DNA of 64,000 nt from Yunchengibacter salinarum (GCF_037658235.1 NZ_JBBJLN010000002.1:284405-348404), one strand, 5' to 3'; counted from the stretch's first letter, positions 1-9,561 are shown. Made by a program: numbers and translations. The notes: generated from the sequence alone by a model not told the origin.

Positions 1-1
1 C

Positions 2-790
2 GGGCGCTTTCAGGAAGCCAGCGGGGGCACGCTGTTTCTGGACGAGGTGGGGGAACTGCCACTGGATGTTCAGGTAAAGCTGTTGCGCGCCTTGCAGGAA
101 AAGCGGGTGGACCCGTTGGGCGCGCGGGCATCCGTGCCGGTGGATATCCGGGTGATTTCCGCCACCAACCGCGATCTGGCCGGGTTGGTGGATGAGGGCG
201 GCTTCCGCGAGGACCTTTATTACCGGCTGAACGTGTTCCCGGTGACCCTGCCCCCGCTGCGGGAGCGGCGGGAGGACATCCCGGCGCTTACCCATGCGCT
301 GCTGTCCCGCATATCAGAGGTGGAGGATCTGCCGCTGAAGCGCCTGTCCTCGGCGGCGCTCGCCCTGCTGGAAGGGTATGACTGGCCGGGCAATATCCGG
401 CAGTTGCAGAATGTGCTTTTCCGCGCCGTGATCCTGTCCGGCGGTGACCGGCTGGAGCCCGCCGATTTCCCCCATATCCCAAGGCCGGAGGATGCAACGC
501 CCGCCGAGGCCGATGGCCATGTGCCCGCCCGTTCCCCGGCCCTGAAGGGGGCGGATGCGGCACCGCTGACCACACCGATCCGGGAGGGTGGCTTTTTCGA
601 TGATGCCGGGCATGTTTGCCGCCTGGCGGACATAGAGGCGCGGGCCATTCGGGCCGCCCTGATCCGCTATGAGGGCCGCATGAGCGAAGCGGCCCGCCGC
701 CTTGATATTGGCCGATCCACCCTGTATCGCAAGGTGGCCCGATACGGGTTGGAGCATCTGGCCGCCGGGGGCGGCGGGGAGGCATCATGA
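2..790 (+). CDS. Sigma-54-dependent transcriptional activator, C-terminal part (5' truncated by window edge)
   Basis: Activator of RNA polymerase sigma-54 (NtrC/DctD-type bacterial enhancer-binding protein). The frame is open from the left edge and begins inside the AAA+ domain. The Walker B segment TLFLDEVGEL lies at about residues 10-19, followed by the conserved REDLYYRLNVFP stretch and the RREDIPAL region. After a variable linker, the C-terminus carries a Fis-type helix-turn-helix (AARRLDIGRSTLYRK). Walker A, the GAFTGA loop and any receiver or sensor domain lie outside the window, so the signal it responds to cannot be told. Its TGA stop overlaps the murI ATG (ATGA), indicating translational coupling, although no functional link with murI is obvious. 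Confidence 0.9.
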   Translation, partial: GRFQEASGGTLFLDEVGELPLDVQVKLLRALQEKRVDPLGARASVPVDIRVISATNRDLAGLVDEGGFREDLYYRLNVFPVTLPPLRERREDIPALTHALLSRISEVEDLPLKRLSSAALALLEGYDWPGNIRQLQNVLFRAVILSGGDRLEPADFPHIPRPEDATPAEADGHVPARSPALKGADAAPLTTPIREGGFFDDAGHVCRLADIEARAIRAALIRYEGRMSEAARRLDIGRSTLYRKVARYGLEHLAAGGGGEAS

Positions 791-1647
791 TCGGCGTATT
801 CGATTCCGGCTCTGGCGGGTTGACCATCCTTCAGGCCCTGAGGCGCACATTTCCCGACCGTGATTTCCTCTATCTGGGGGATCATGCCAATGCCCCCATG
901 GGCCACCGCAGCAATGAGCAGATCGTTGCCATGACCCGGTCGGGGGTGGACCGGCTGATGCAGGCGGGATGTACGCTGGTGATCCTGGCCTGCAACACGG
1001 CGGCGGCGGTGGCGCTGCGCACCCTGCAACAGACATGGCTGGACCATGCCTGGCCCGGCAACCGCATCCTTGGTGTGCTGGTGCCGACGGTGGAGCAGGT
1101 GACAGGGCTGGACTGGCAGGAAGAGGCGCCCCGGCAGCGGGGCGGCGAGCAGACCATTGTGCTGTTCGCAACCCGCAAAACGGTGGAAAGTGGCGCCTAT
1201 TCCGAGGAGGTGGCCAAGCGCGCCCCCGGCATCCGGCTGGTGCAGAAAGCCTGTCCGGGGCTGGTGGATGCGCTGGAAGGCGGGGCCGGGTCGCGGCCGG
1301 TGGACGGGCTGGTGGCGGGCTATGTGGCCGAGGCGCTGGACAGCCTGTCCGGGCTCGGCGTGCTCCGCCCGGATGCGGTGCTGCTGGGGTGCACCCATTT
1401 CCCGCTGGCGGGGGACAGTTTCCGCAAGGCCCTGGGGCCGGATGTGCCGATCTATTCCCAGCCGGATATCGTCGCCCATGCGCTGGGTCGTTATCTGGTC
1501 CGGCACCCGGATATGGACCCGCCGGGGCGCGGGCAGGTGCGCCAGCTTACTACCGGCACGCCGGGCGACATGGCCGCGCTGGCCCGCGTTCTGCCCGCTG
1601 AATATCTGCGCTTCTCACCGGTCGAGGCCGCCCTCGGCCCGCGTTGA
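787..1647 (+). CDS. murI: Glutamate racemase
   Basis: Cofactor-independent racemase converting L- to D-glutamate for peptidoglycan synthesis in the cytoplasm. The 286-residue protein is of usual family length. It opens with the GVFDSGSGG substrate loop and carries both catalytic cysteines: Cys69 in ILACNTAA and Cys202 in LLGCTHFPL. The ATG overlaps the stop of the upstream sigma-54 regulator by 4 nt. Its 3' end overlaps the 3' end of the convergent glycosyltransferase gene by 33 nt, so there is no intergenic terminator between them. Confidence 0.95.
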   Translation: MIGVFDSGSGGLTILQALRRTFPDRDFLYLGDHANAPMGHRSNEQIVAMTRSGVDRLMQAGCTLVILACNTAAAVALRTLQQTWLDHAWPGNRILGVLVPTVEQVTGLDWQEEAPRQRGGEQTIVLFATRKTVESGAYSEEVAKRAPGIRLVQKACPGLVDALEGGAGSRPVDGLVAGYVAEALDSLSGLGVLRPDAVLLGCTHFPLAGDSFRKALGPDVPIYSQPDIVAHALGRYLVRHPDMDPPGRGQVRQLTTGTPGDMAALARVLPAEYLRFSPVEAALGPR

Positions 1648-2745
1648 TAGCGCCGCGTCGGATGCAGCCCCGCCGTTTGCGCGGCCCCACGGGGCGATTG
1701 GCGTGATCGCATTCAGGAACTGGTCGGCCACCCGGTCCCAGTCATACAGCCGGGCAAAGTCGGCACAGGCGGCCCGGTCATGTTCGAGGGCCTGGGTGAT
1801 GGCGGTGTCCAGGTCGTCGTTCAGCGCCGCCACGGGCTGGTGCCAGTGCGCGAAGGGGCCGGTGCCGTCGGCGCCCAGCACGTCCAGCGGTCCCTGCACG
1901 GGATAGGCGGCCACCGGTGTGCCACAGGCCAGCGCCTCGATCATCACAAGGCCGAATGTGTCGGTTCTGCTGGGAAAGACAAACACATCCGCCGCTCTGT
2001 AGGCCGCCGCCAGTTCCGCCCCGAACAAGGCGCCGGTGAACACCGTGTCTGGATAGGTCGCTTCCAGACGGGCGCGGGCAGGGCCATCGCCCACCACCAC
2101 CCTGGTGCCGGGAACGGTGCTTTTCAGGAAGGCTTCCAGATTTTTTTCCACCGCCACGCGGCCCACATAAAGCTGGATCGGACGCTGGGCTTCTTCGGGC
2201 AGAAAAGGGTTCAGCCCGGTGCGCGGTCCCGGATGGAAACAGGCGGTGTCCACGCCGCGGGTCCAACTCCTGATGTTGCTATAGCCCCTGGCGCGCAGGG
2301 CGGCCCGAACGCTGGGCGTGGCCACCAGCATACCCGAACCCGCCGCATGAAAACGCCGGAACAGCGGATGGAACCAGCCTGCCGGCAATCCGGTGCGGGC
2401 GGCAATATAGTCGGGAAAGGCGGTATGATAGGCGGTGGTGAACGGCCAGCCCCGCTGTGTGCAGATCGCGCGCGCGGCCCAGCCGAGCGGGCCTTCCGTG
2501 GCGATATGGACCGCATCTACGCGGCGGCGGTTCATCAGGCGGCGCATAAGCGGTCTGGCACCCACAGCCAGCCGGATTTCCGGGTAGGTGGGGCAGGCCA
2601 CGGTGTGGAAAAGCCGTGGTGCGATGATCGTCACCCGGTGCCCTCGCGCCTGAAGGTGGCGGCGCAGCGTTTGCAGTGTGCGCACCACGCCATTGACCTG
2701 CGGTGTCCAGGCATCGCTGACCAGCAGGATATTGAGGCCGGTCAT
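1615..2745 (-). CDS. GT4-family glycosyltransferase
   Basis: Retaining GT-B glycosyltransferase of 376 residues, probably transferring a sugar to a lipid or cell-envelope acceptor. The N-terminus has the PQVNGVVRTL acceptor-side loop typical of GT4 enzymes of the MgtA/SqdX type. The C-terminal half has the DTFGLVMIEALACGTPV segment with the EX7E-like donor site. I chose the ATG at 2745 (MTGLNILLVSD) because it overlaps the stop of the upstream phosphoesterase as ATGA; a longer in-frame extension upstream has low-complexity R/P/G composition and no homology features. Pairing with an LpxH-like gene suggests a glycolipid role, but donor and acceptor are unknown. Confidence 0.85.
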   Translation of the reverse strand: MTGLNILLVSDAWTPQVNGVVRTLQTLRRHLQARGHRVTIIAPRLFHTVACPTYPEIRLAVGARPLMRRLMNRRRVDAVHIATEGPLGWAARAICTQRGWPFTTAYHTAFPDYIAARTGLPAGWFHPLFRRFHAAGSGMLVATPSVRAALRARGYSNIRSWTRGVDTACFHPGPRTGLNPFLPEEAQRPIQLYVGRVAVEKNLEAFLKSTVPGTRVVVGDGPARARLEATYPDTVFTGALFGAELAAAYRAADVFVFPSRTDTFGLVMIEALACGTPVAAYPVQGPLDVLGADGTGPFAHWHQPVAALNDDLDTAITQALEHDRAACADFARLYDWDRVADQFLNAITPIAPWGRANGGAASDAALSTRAEGGLDR

Positions 2746-3758
2746 TCGGCGGCCACCCTGTCCGTTCCGGCGGCCACGCCCCGCCGTCGGCCAAAGGCGG
2801 GCCGGGCGCGGCGGACTTTGCGCGCGGACAGGCGCCCTTTGGCCGGTTTCGGGGTTCGGCGGTCCTTCGCGGCGGCCATGCGGGCGGCCACTTCCTCTGC
2901 CCAGTTGATGATCGTCCACTGGCCGCTGTCGTCTTCCGCCAGGGCGGTGCAGCTTTCCACCCAGTCACCGTCATTGAGATATTCAATGCCGTTGATCATG
3001 CGTTTTTCCGCATGATGAATATGGCCGCAGATCACACCGTCCACGCGGCGGCGACGGGCTTCGAAGGCCACGGCCTCTTCGAACTTGCCGATATATTCCA
3101 CGGCGTTCTTCACCTTGTGCTTCAGCCAGGCGGACAGGGACCAGTAACTATAGCCAAATCGTCGGCGCACCGCGTTGAAGGCCATGTTGAGCCGCAGCAG
3201 CAGGCCGTATGCATGATCCCCCACATGGGCGAGCCATTTGGCATATTTCACCACGCCGTCGAATTCGTCGCCGTGCAGCACCCAGTAACGCTTGCCGGTG
3301 GCGCCCACATGGATGGCGTCCCGCTCCAGCCGGACCCCGGCCATGTTGTTACCGAGAAAGCCGCGCAATCCTTCATCGTGATTGCCGGGAATATAGATCA
3401 CCTCGGTGCCCTGACTGGCGATTTTCAGGATGCGGCGGATGACATCATTATGGGTGGTGTCCCAATACCAGCTTTTCTTCAGCCGCCAGCCATCCACGAT
3501 GTCGCCCACCAGATAAAGCTGATCGCAACTGACCGTTTTCAGGAAATTGAGCAGCAGATCCGCACGGGCCGTTCGCGTGCCCAGATGGGTGTCCGATATG
3601 AAAACAGCCCGGTAATGACGTTTGCCGGACTGCTTCTTCAACCATTTGCCTGCCTGCTTGTCGATGCGGGGTGGCAAGCTGTTCTCCTCCCGCGGGGAGA
3701 TGTCCGCCTTCAGCGGGGGATCGTCAAGCTGAGCGTCGATGCGCGGCAGATCAGCCAT
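2742..3758 (-). CDS. LpxH-like metallophosphoesterase (UDP-2,3-diacylglucosamine diphosphatase family)
   Basis: Calcineurin-like phosphoesterase of 338 residues. All five metal-binding blocks are visible: SDTHLG (residues 55-60), GDIVDGW (85-91), GNHDE (125-129), HGDEFD and GHIHHAE. LpxH removes UMP from UDP-diacylglucosamine in lipid A synthesis. This longer relative, with about 45 extra N-terminal residues and a basic C-terminal tail, belongs to the group found next to GT4 genes in alphaproteobacteria, and its substrate is inferred only. A GGAGGG ribosome-binding site lies 4 nt before the ATG. It is the first gene of a two-gene operon with the downstream glycosyltransferase (ATGA overlap). 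Confidence 0.8.
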   Translation of the reverse strand: MADLPRIDAQLDDPPLKADISPREENSLPPRIDKQAGKWLKKQSGKRHYRAVFISDTHLGTRTARADLLLNFLKTVSCDQLYLVGDIVDGWRLKKSWYWDTTHNDVIRRILKIASQGTEVIYIPGNHDEGLRGFLGNNMAGVRLERDAIHVGATGKRYWVLHGDEFDGVVKYAKWLAHVGDHAYGLLLRLNMAFNAVRRRFGYSYWSLSAWLKHKVKNAVEYIGKFEEAVAFEARRRRVDGVICGHIHHAEKRMINGIEYLNDGDWVESCTALAEDDSGQWTIINWAEEVAARMAAAKDRRTPKPAKGRLSARKVRRARPAFGRRRGVAAGTDRVAAE

Positions 3759-3924
3759 GGTGCCCTCCAGGATGTGACGCCACTACATGTTGAACCAGGG
3801 CCGTCACTGTGGCCTGTGTGCGGGCGGACCATGACAGCGGCGTGTCTGCACTATGACAGTTTTGTTGAGCTGCCCCCGGGCCGTCCCTTGTCGAAAATGA
3901 ACAGGATTTCGGTATGCTGTTCAC

Positions 3925-3952
3925 TTGAAGTTAACGCTTCCATGATTACATT
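3925..3952 (+). promoter_or_regulatory. Candidate sigma-70-type promoter of the sRNA
   Basis: TTGAAG at 3925-3930 and TACATT at 3947-3952 are separated by 16 nt. Predicted initiation falls at about 3957-3960, exactly at the first helix of the candidate small RNA. This is a visual match without experimental support. Confidence 0.4.
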
Positions 3953-3956
3953 TTGG

Positions 3957-4041
3957 ATACGGCGACACGCCGTAGCCCCCCTGTGGGCGTTTCCTCCCTG
4001 AGCCTGGGCCACGCACCGCGGTGTGCGTGGCTCCTTTTTTT
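3957..4041 (+). ncRNA. mmgR/alpha-r8 (Rfam suhB)-like small RNA candidate
   Basis: About 85 nt in the gap between two leftward genes but oriented rightward. Three hairpins can be drawn: TACGGCG/CGCCGTA, then GCCC/GGGC, then a strong GCCACGCAC/GTGCGTGGC-type terminator stem followed by a T7 tract ending near 4041. Between the second hairpin and the terminator is the unpaired pyrimidine-rich motif TTTCCTCCCT, which is the conserved anti-Shine-Dalgarno-like segment of the alphaproteobacterial mmgR/alpha-r8 family as I remember it. In Sinorhizobium the family represses polyhydroxybutyrate accumulation; here only structure and motif support the call. Alternative: a terminator of an unannotated transcript. 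Confidence 0.6.
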
Positions 4042-4078
4042 GTGGTGGGTGCGGTGGGGCCCCGGATCGGCGACGCTT

Positions 4079-5071
4079 TTATTCCGCCGCCTGGCCCATG
4101 CCCGGTATGGATGGCAGGGTGGCTGGAACCTCGTCCAGAAACGCCAGAAAGGCCCGTTGCAATGCCCGGCACAGGGGGTCGAATCCGGCGCTCTTCCGGC
4201 AGGTGTCTTCATTCATGTACAGGGCGCGGTTGATCTCCACCTGAATGGCATGGCGCCCGGCCACGGGCTGGCCGTAATAACTGGTGCAGTAACCGCCCGC
4301 ATAGGGGTGGTTGCGCCGAACCGACAGCCCCTCTCCGCGCAGACAGGATTCCATCAGGGCCATCAGGGCGCTGCTCGCGCTGCGGCCCCATCGGTCGCCC
4401 AATATGATATCCGGCCCGTCGTCCAGCCTGACCGGGCGAAACGGGGGGCGCATTGACGCCGCGCGACTCGCCTTCGATTCCCGGCGCGTGCGCCGGGGGG
4501 AGGGCATGGAATGACAGTCCACCATCACGGCCTGGCCGAACCGGCGGGCGGCATCGTCCAGAAGGCTGGTGAGCCGCGCGTGATAGGGGCGGTGCAGGGC
4601 ATCGAGCCGTCGCGTGGCCTCTTTCGGGTGCAGGGGGCCGGGATAAAGGGGCCGACCCGGCGCCAGCCGATGGGGCAGCACACCCAGCCCGGCAGCCACG
4701 CGGTCGCTGGGTGTAACGGAGGAAAGCGGCAGTGATGGCTGGAACATGGCGGGGTCCAGTTCGTCCCGCGCGCGGTTCAGGTCCAGATAGGCGCGGCCAT
4801 GGGTGGCCACCAGAATATGCGCCCGCTCCGGCAGAACGGCGCCGCCTTGGCCCGCCATAAGCCTGCCGCGGATCAGATGATCCACATAGGCATCTTCACC
4901 CTGGCGCATATGATCCAGCGTTTGCGGGCTGGCATCCACAAAGCCCGCCGGATAATGCCGTCCGCTGTGGGGCACGGCAAAGACCACCTCGCAGCCGGAG
5001 CGCGTTTCCCGCCCTCCGTGCAAGGCGGCGGGGCCGAATTCCAAAAACGGGGGCGGGTCGGTGCTGGGCAT
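4079..5071 (-). CDS. N-formylglutamate amidohydrolase family protein
   Basis: Zinc-dependent amidohydrolase (HutG/N-formylglutamate deformylase superfamily) of 330 residues; family members release formate or an acyl group from N-acylated amino acids, classically at the end of histidine degradation. Visible marks are VPHSGRHYP near the N-terminus, the HILVATHGRAYLDLNR block, MVDCHSMPS and the C-terminal VEINRALYM segment. The ATG at 5071 (MPSTDPPP) is the most likely start, but its Shine-Dalgarno match is weak. Upstream in-frame starts would run towards the tRNA and give an arginine-rich extension. No hut genes are nearby, so the physiological substrate is open. Confidence 0.8.
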   Translation of the reverse strand: MPSTDPPPFLEFGPAALHGGRETRSGCEVVFAVPHSGRHYPAGFVDASPQTLDHMRQGEDAYVDHLIRGRLMAGQGGAVLPERAHILVATHGRAYLDLNRARDELDPAMFQPSLPLSSVTPSDRVAAGLGVLPHRLAPGRPLYPGPLHPKEATRRLDALHRPYHARLTSLLDDAARRFGQAVMVDCHSMPSPRRTRRESKASRAASMRPPFRPVRLDDGPDIILGDRWGRSASSALMALMESCLRGEGLSVRRNHPYAGGYCTSYYGQPVAGRHAIQVEINRALYMNEDTCRKSAGFDPLCRALQRAFLAFLDEVPATLPSIPGMGQAAE

Positions 5072-5253
5072 GACCGGATCACTGATTGCAGGAATGAATG
5101 ACCCCCGCAGGATAGGCGCCCCGGAAAGGCGCTGGCAAGCCCGGATGCGAAAGCCACACCGGAATGGCGCAAAAATTTGCTCTTGCAGCCCTCGGCGCCA
5201 ACGGCTAAAACCGCCCCGGTTCGGTGGGAAAAACACCACCGGCACACCCCCAG

Positions 5254-5328
5254 GGGCGCGTAGCTCAGTGGTAGAGCACTACGTTGACATCGTAGGGGTC
5301 GCTGGTTCAATCCCAGCCGCGCCCACCA
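5254..5328 (+). tRNA. tRNA-Val (anticodon GAC)
   Basis: Full cloverleaf including encoded CCA. The acceptor stem GGGCGCG pairs with CGCGCCC. The D arm contains TAGCTCAGTGG. The anticodon stem CTACG/CGTAG encloses the loop TTGACAT with GAC at 5286-5288. The T arm has GGTTCAATCC, followed by discriminator A and CCA at 5326-5328. The CRISPR array begins about 200 bp downstream; no repeat of the tRNA 3' end that would mark an attachment site was seen on the far side of the cas operon. Confidence 0.97.
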
Positions 5329-5525
5329 TTTATTTCCAGAGCTTATTAAATCAGCCTGACCGATTGGTTCGGTACAGCCGGACCACCTAGCGCGATTTTG
5401 CCGCCCCGCCCCTGTCCGGCGTGGCGCTGGGCCGTGCGGGTGGGCGGCGTTGTGTTGTGCACATTTTCGCCCGGTGATCCGTGTGATTGCACAAAGACCC
5501 ATCTGCACACCCTGACATGTTCAGA

Positions 5526-8500
5526 ACGCCATTGAGGCCGCGGCGGTGGGCCGCGGAAGTGAACTAGGGTGCTTGCCGGGGCGCCAAATTTCAGCGCCAG
5601 CTTCAATGAGGCCGCGGCGGTGGGCCGCGGAAGTGGTGGCATCCTTATCGCCGCCAGTTTGATCCTTACACCGCTTCAATGAGGCCGCGGCGGTGGGCCG
5701 CGGAAGTGGCGTCAAACTCAACGTAGATCGTGCCCTCCCGCGACGTGCTTCAATGAGGCCGCGGCGGTGGGCCGCGGAAGTGGGCCGCACGGGAAGAATA
5801 CGATGCATTGCCTGATCACATGCTTCAATGAGGCCGCGGCGGTGGGCCGCGGAAGTGCGCCAGACCGCACTATGGGATTCTTCCCGTTGATATAACAGCT
5901 TCAATGAGGCCGCGGCGGTGGGCCGCGGAAGTGGGATCGGTCCCAATGTATCTGTGGGGAGCTGGTCGCGGCTTCAATGAGGCCGCGGCGGTGGGCCGCG
6001 GAAGTGGGGGAAAATTTCTCGCCACGCTTAAGGCGACGGTTTTGCTTCAATGAGGCCGCGGCGGTGGGCCGCGGAAGTGGCCGGTAGTAAATTGCAGTTT
6101 GGCCGCCTGATCGGCGCTGCTTCAATGAGGCCGCGGCGGTGGGCCGCGGAAGTGGCGTTATGCGCTCATCCCGATCAGGGAAAGGTGGGTGCTTCAATGA
6201 GGCCGCGGCGGTGGGCCGCGGAAGTGGGTGACGATCATCGCCACGCGCTCTCGGATATTTTCGGGCTTCAATGAGGCCGCGGCGGTGGGCCGCGGAAGTG
6301 CGTCAGCGGCAACAAGACGTTGATCGCCGAAGCCACGCTTCAATGAGGCCGCGGCGGTGGGCCGCGGAAGTGCGGACAGACGACTCCCATGGGACGTAAT
6401 TATCGTGGACGCTTCAATGAGGCCGCGGCGGTGGGCCGCGGAAGTGGGCCGTCCCCCCGCGGGAATATTCGGTGGCCCTGCTCTCAGCTTCAATGAGGCC
6501 GCGGCGGTGGGCCGCGGAAGTGGAATAACAGATTCAGTGAATCCCAATCCAACTTATTCCGGCTTCAATGAGGCCGCGGCGGTGGGCCGCGGAAGTGGAT
6601 TGTGACTCGCGCTCAGGAAATCGCAGTGAGGGAGCTTCAATGAGGCCGCGGCGGTGGGCCGCGGAAGTGTCTTCGCGCGGGACAATCTGAACGGCAATAT
6701 CACCAACGCTTCAATGAGGCCGCGGCGGTGGGCCGCGGAAGTGGGCGCGACATTGTCTGCAAAATCGCCGCGCGTGGCACCCGCTTCAATGAGGCCGCGG
6801 CGGTGGGCCGCGGAAGTGTTATGCGGTCGCGGAGATAATCCACGTGGGTGCCCACGCTTCAATGAGGCCGCGGCGGTGGGCCGCGGAAGTGCAGCTTAAC
6901 AAGGAAGCAGGCGTTGCTGCTGAGGTAGAAGCGGCTTCAATGAGGCCGCGGCGGTGGGCCGCGGAAGTGATAGCGCCGCAGGTGCGGGCCGTCCGCCCCT
7001 CTTTGCAACGCTTCAATGAGGCCGCGGCGGTGGGCCGCGGAAGTGCTCAGATGCTATCTACAGCACATCGTGTATTAGACGGCTTCAATGAGGCCGCGGC
7101 GGTGGGCCGCGGAAGTGTGCTGGAAGCGCCGGCCCTGTCGGGGGCGGTTATGTTGCTTCAATGAGGCCGCGGCGGTGGGCCGCGGAAGTGGGAGATAAAC
7201 GATGACCCAAAAAAACAATTTCAAGAGGCTTCAATGAGGCCGCGGCGGTGGGCCGCGGAAGTGTTAGCGATTTGCTGGAACCGCAATCCGCAGATACGCG
7301 CGCTTCAATGAGGCCGCGGCGGTGGGCCGCGGAAGTGGGGCAAGCGGCCACCGAACAGGCTGGCATTGAGGCGCTCGCTTCAATGAGGCCGCGGCGGTGG
7401 GCCGCGGAAGTGCTCTCTTTTATGATAGGGCACAATAGGGCAGCTACCTTAGGCTTCAATGAGGCCGCGGCGGTGGGCCGCGGAAGTGCGCTTGTGACGC
7501 CCACCAAAGCCGGGCTGATGGGCGCTTCAATGAGGCCGCGGCGGTGGGCCGCGGAAGTGACAGAACTGGATGATGACATGGTCGCGGCGCTTCACTGCTT
7601 CAATGAGGCCGCGGCGGTGGGCCGCGGAAGTGCAGCCGCTCGTGCGGGATCACATAGCCCAACCCGGTCTGGCTTCAATGAGGCCGCGGCGGTGGGCCGC
7701 GGAAGTGATCATGAGCGCTTTTTAGGCCGTTTGACACATCCCGGGCTTCAATGAGGCCGCGGCGGTGGGCCGCGGAAGTGGACCCCCACATTTCACCTAC
7801 AACACACCCCTCACTTTCGCTTCAATGAGGCCGCGGCGGTGGGCCGCGGAAGTGACCGAGTTTTCGATGGAGTGGAGCCTAGACGATGGGCGGGCTTCAA
7901 TGAGGCCGCGGCGGTGGGCCGCGGAAGTGGAATCACGGCTGCGCACCCCGACAGCGAAACCGCATTGCTTCAATGAGGCCGCGGCGGTGGGCCGCGGAAG
8001 TGGCGACGTGGTGGAGCGGGTCTTGCCTCCCTACGAAAGAGCGCTTCAATGAGGCCGCGGCGGTGGGCCGCGGAAGTGACACAACACACTAAGGAGATAT
8101 AATATGGCTGCTAACGCTTCAATGAGGCCGCGGCGGTGGGCCGCGGAAGTGGTCCGCGAAAAACTGGACAAGCACGGGGGCACCCTCGAGCTTCAATGAG
8201 GCCGCGGCGGTGGGCCGCGGAAGTGGCCGCTACGCTTGTCACGATTGCGGCAAGTGCAAATAGCTTCAATGAGGCCGCGGCGGTGGGCCGCGGAAGTGGA
8301 CTGATTATACCACGCTTCTCAACATCTGGGCACACGCTTCAATGAGGCCGCGGCGGTGGGCCGCGGAAGTGGTTATTGCAGTGGAAAAATTGGTCGTTCA
8401 TAAACCTCTCCAGGCTTCAATGAGGCCGCGGCGGTGGGCCGCGGAAGTGAGCGCTTGCATCGCGGCTAGAAAACGGGCCTGATCCAAGCTTCAATGAGGC

Positions 8501-9335
8501 CGCGGCGGTGGGCCGCGGAAGTGCCAACAAAGCGTACCGTGTCGCTGCATACTTCGAGCAGCTTCAATGAGGCCGCGGCGGTGGGCCGCGGAAGTGAAGT
8601 CTCACCGCAAGCAGAGCGGCTTTATCTGGACCCGCTTCAATGAGGCCGCGGCGGTGGGCCGCGGAAGTGAAATGATTGGGAGACCGACCAATGACTGAGA
8701 CGATTGCTTCAATGAGGCCGCGGCGGTGGGCCGCGGAAGTGGATTTCGCCGTCAGCGCCAGCGGCGCTAATAGCCTTGCGCTTCAATGAGGCCGCGGCGG
8801 TGGGCCGCGGAAGTGGCATGAGCACCCTGCTGTGCCACGTCCAGCTCGCGGCGCTTCAATGAGGCCGCGGCGGTGGGCCGCGGAAGTGCTGAACCGCCGC
8901 CGCGCGAGCATCCCCGCACACCAGCGCTTCAATGAGGCCGCGGCGGTGGGCCGCGGAAGTGCCCTACGCCATCACGGTCTATCAGCCGCACCCGGAAGAC
9001 ATGCTTCAATGAGGCCGCGGCGGTGGGCCGCGGAAGTGACTGATGGAGAGGGCGCCCCGCTGGGCGCGTTCGTGACCGCTTCAATGAGGCCGCGGCGGTG
9101 GGCCGCGGAAGTGTGCAAACAGTCGCGGCTTTTAACAGCGGGAGTTCCGAGCTTCAATGAGGCCGCGGCGGTGGGCCGCGGAAGTGTGGCGCGATGGTAG
9201 AACGGCACACACCAGCCATCGCATGGCTTCAATGAGGCCGCGGCGGTGGGCCGCGGAAGTGGTGGAGCAGAACTTTCGGGATGAAGGAGACATTCTCTTG
9301 CTTCAATGAGGCCGCGGCGGTGGGCCGCGGAAGTG
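5526..9335 (-). CRISPR. CRISPR array, 52 repeats of 36 bp and 51 spacers, type I-G
   Basis: I counted 52 repeats (first 5526-5561, second 5600-5635, last 9300-9335) with spacers of 35-42 bp. On the + strand each repeat starts GCTTCAATGAGG and ends GCCGCGGAAGTG. Read on the minus strand it ends in ATTGAAGC, the classical crRNA 5'-handle, and holds a 7-bp hairpin CCGCGGC/GCCGCGG around CCACC. Transcription is therefore leftward, from the leader next to cas2. The repeats look essentially invariant except the leftmost, which differs at four of its first twelve + strand positions, as expected for the oldest, leader-distal copy. Open frames across the array are artefacts. The 197 bp between the array and tRNA-Val show no gene. 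Confidence 0.98.
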
Positions 9336-9561
9336 AGCCTGTTTCCAAGTCTTGAAAAGGGCTCGTGATTTTCCGGTCTGTGCGAGGGCTGTGTTGGCGC
9401 ATGGTAACAAAGCCCGGAACCACATCCGTTTATCGTCTTCACTATATCAAAGAACGCAAGAAAAACAAGGCTTTGTTGCCTTGCGTGCGCTGCGGGGGTT
9501 TGAGCGAGCATCAAAGCCCTCGCACACAGGGCGGCAACCGGGCTCGTGGGCCTGTCTTATC
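9336..9561 (-). promoter_or_regulatory. CRISPR leader with candidate promoter
   Basis: A 226-bp non-coding, locally AT-rich segment between cas2 and the first (newest) repeat. On the minus strand TTGTTT (9463-9468) and TATAGT (9441-9446) are spaced by 16 nt, predicting a start near 9434 and a transcript running into the array. Two nested perfect inverted repeats surround this promoter: AACAAAGCC (9406-9414) with GGCTTTGTT (9469-9477), and TGTGCGAGGGCT (9379-9390) with its complement at 9515-9526. These could be leader motifs for spacer integration or binding sites for a regulator. Confidence 0.7.

Noticed and set aside
3950..4041. 6S RNA
   Set aside because: The CCTGAGCC-like string is suggestive, but the transcript would be only about 85 nt before a terminator, too short for 6S, and lacks the large central bubble.
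5521..9423. Open frames with repeating ASMRPRRWAAEV or TSAAHRRGLIEA peptides
   Set aside because: They are translations of the CRISPR repeats and spacers, not repeat proteins.
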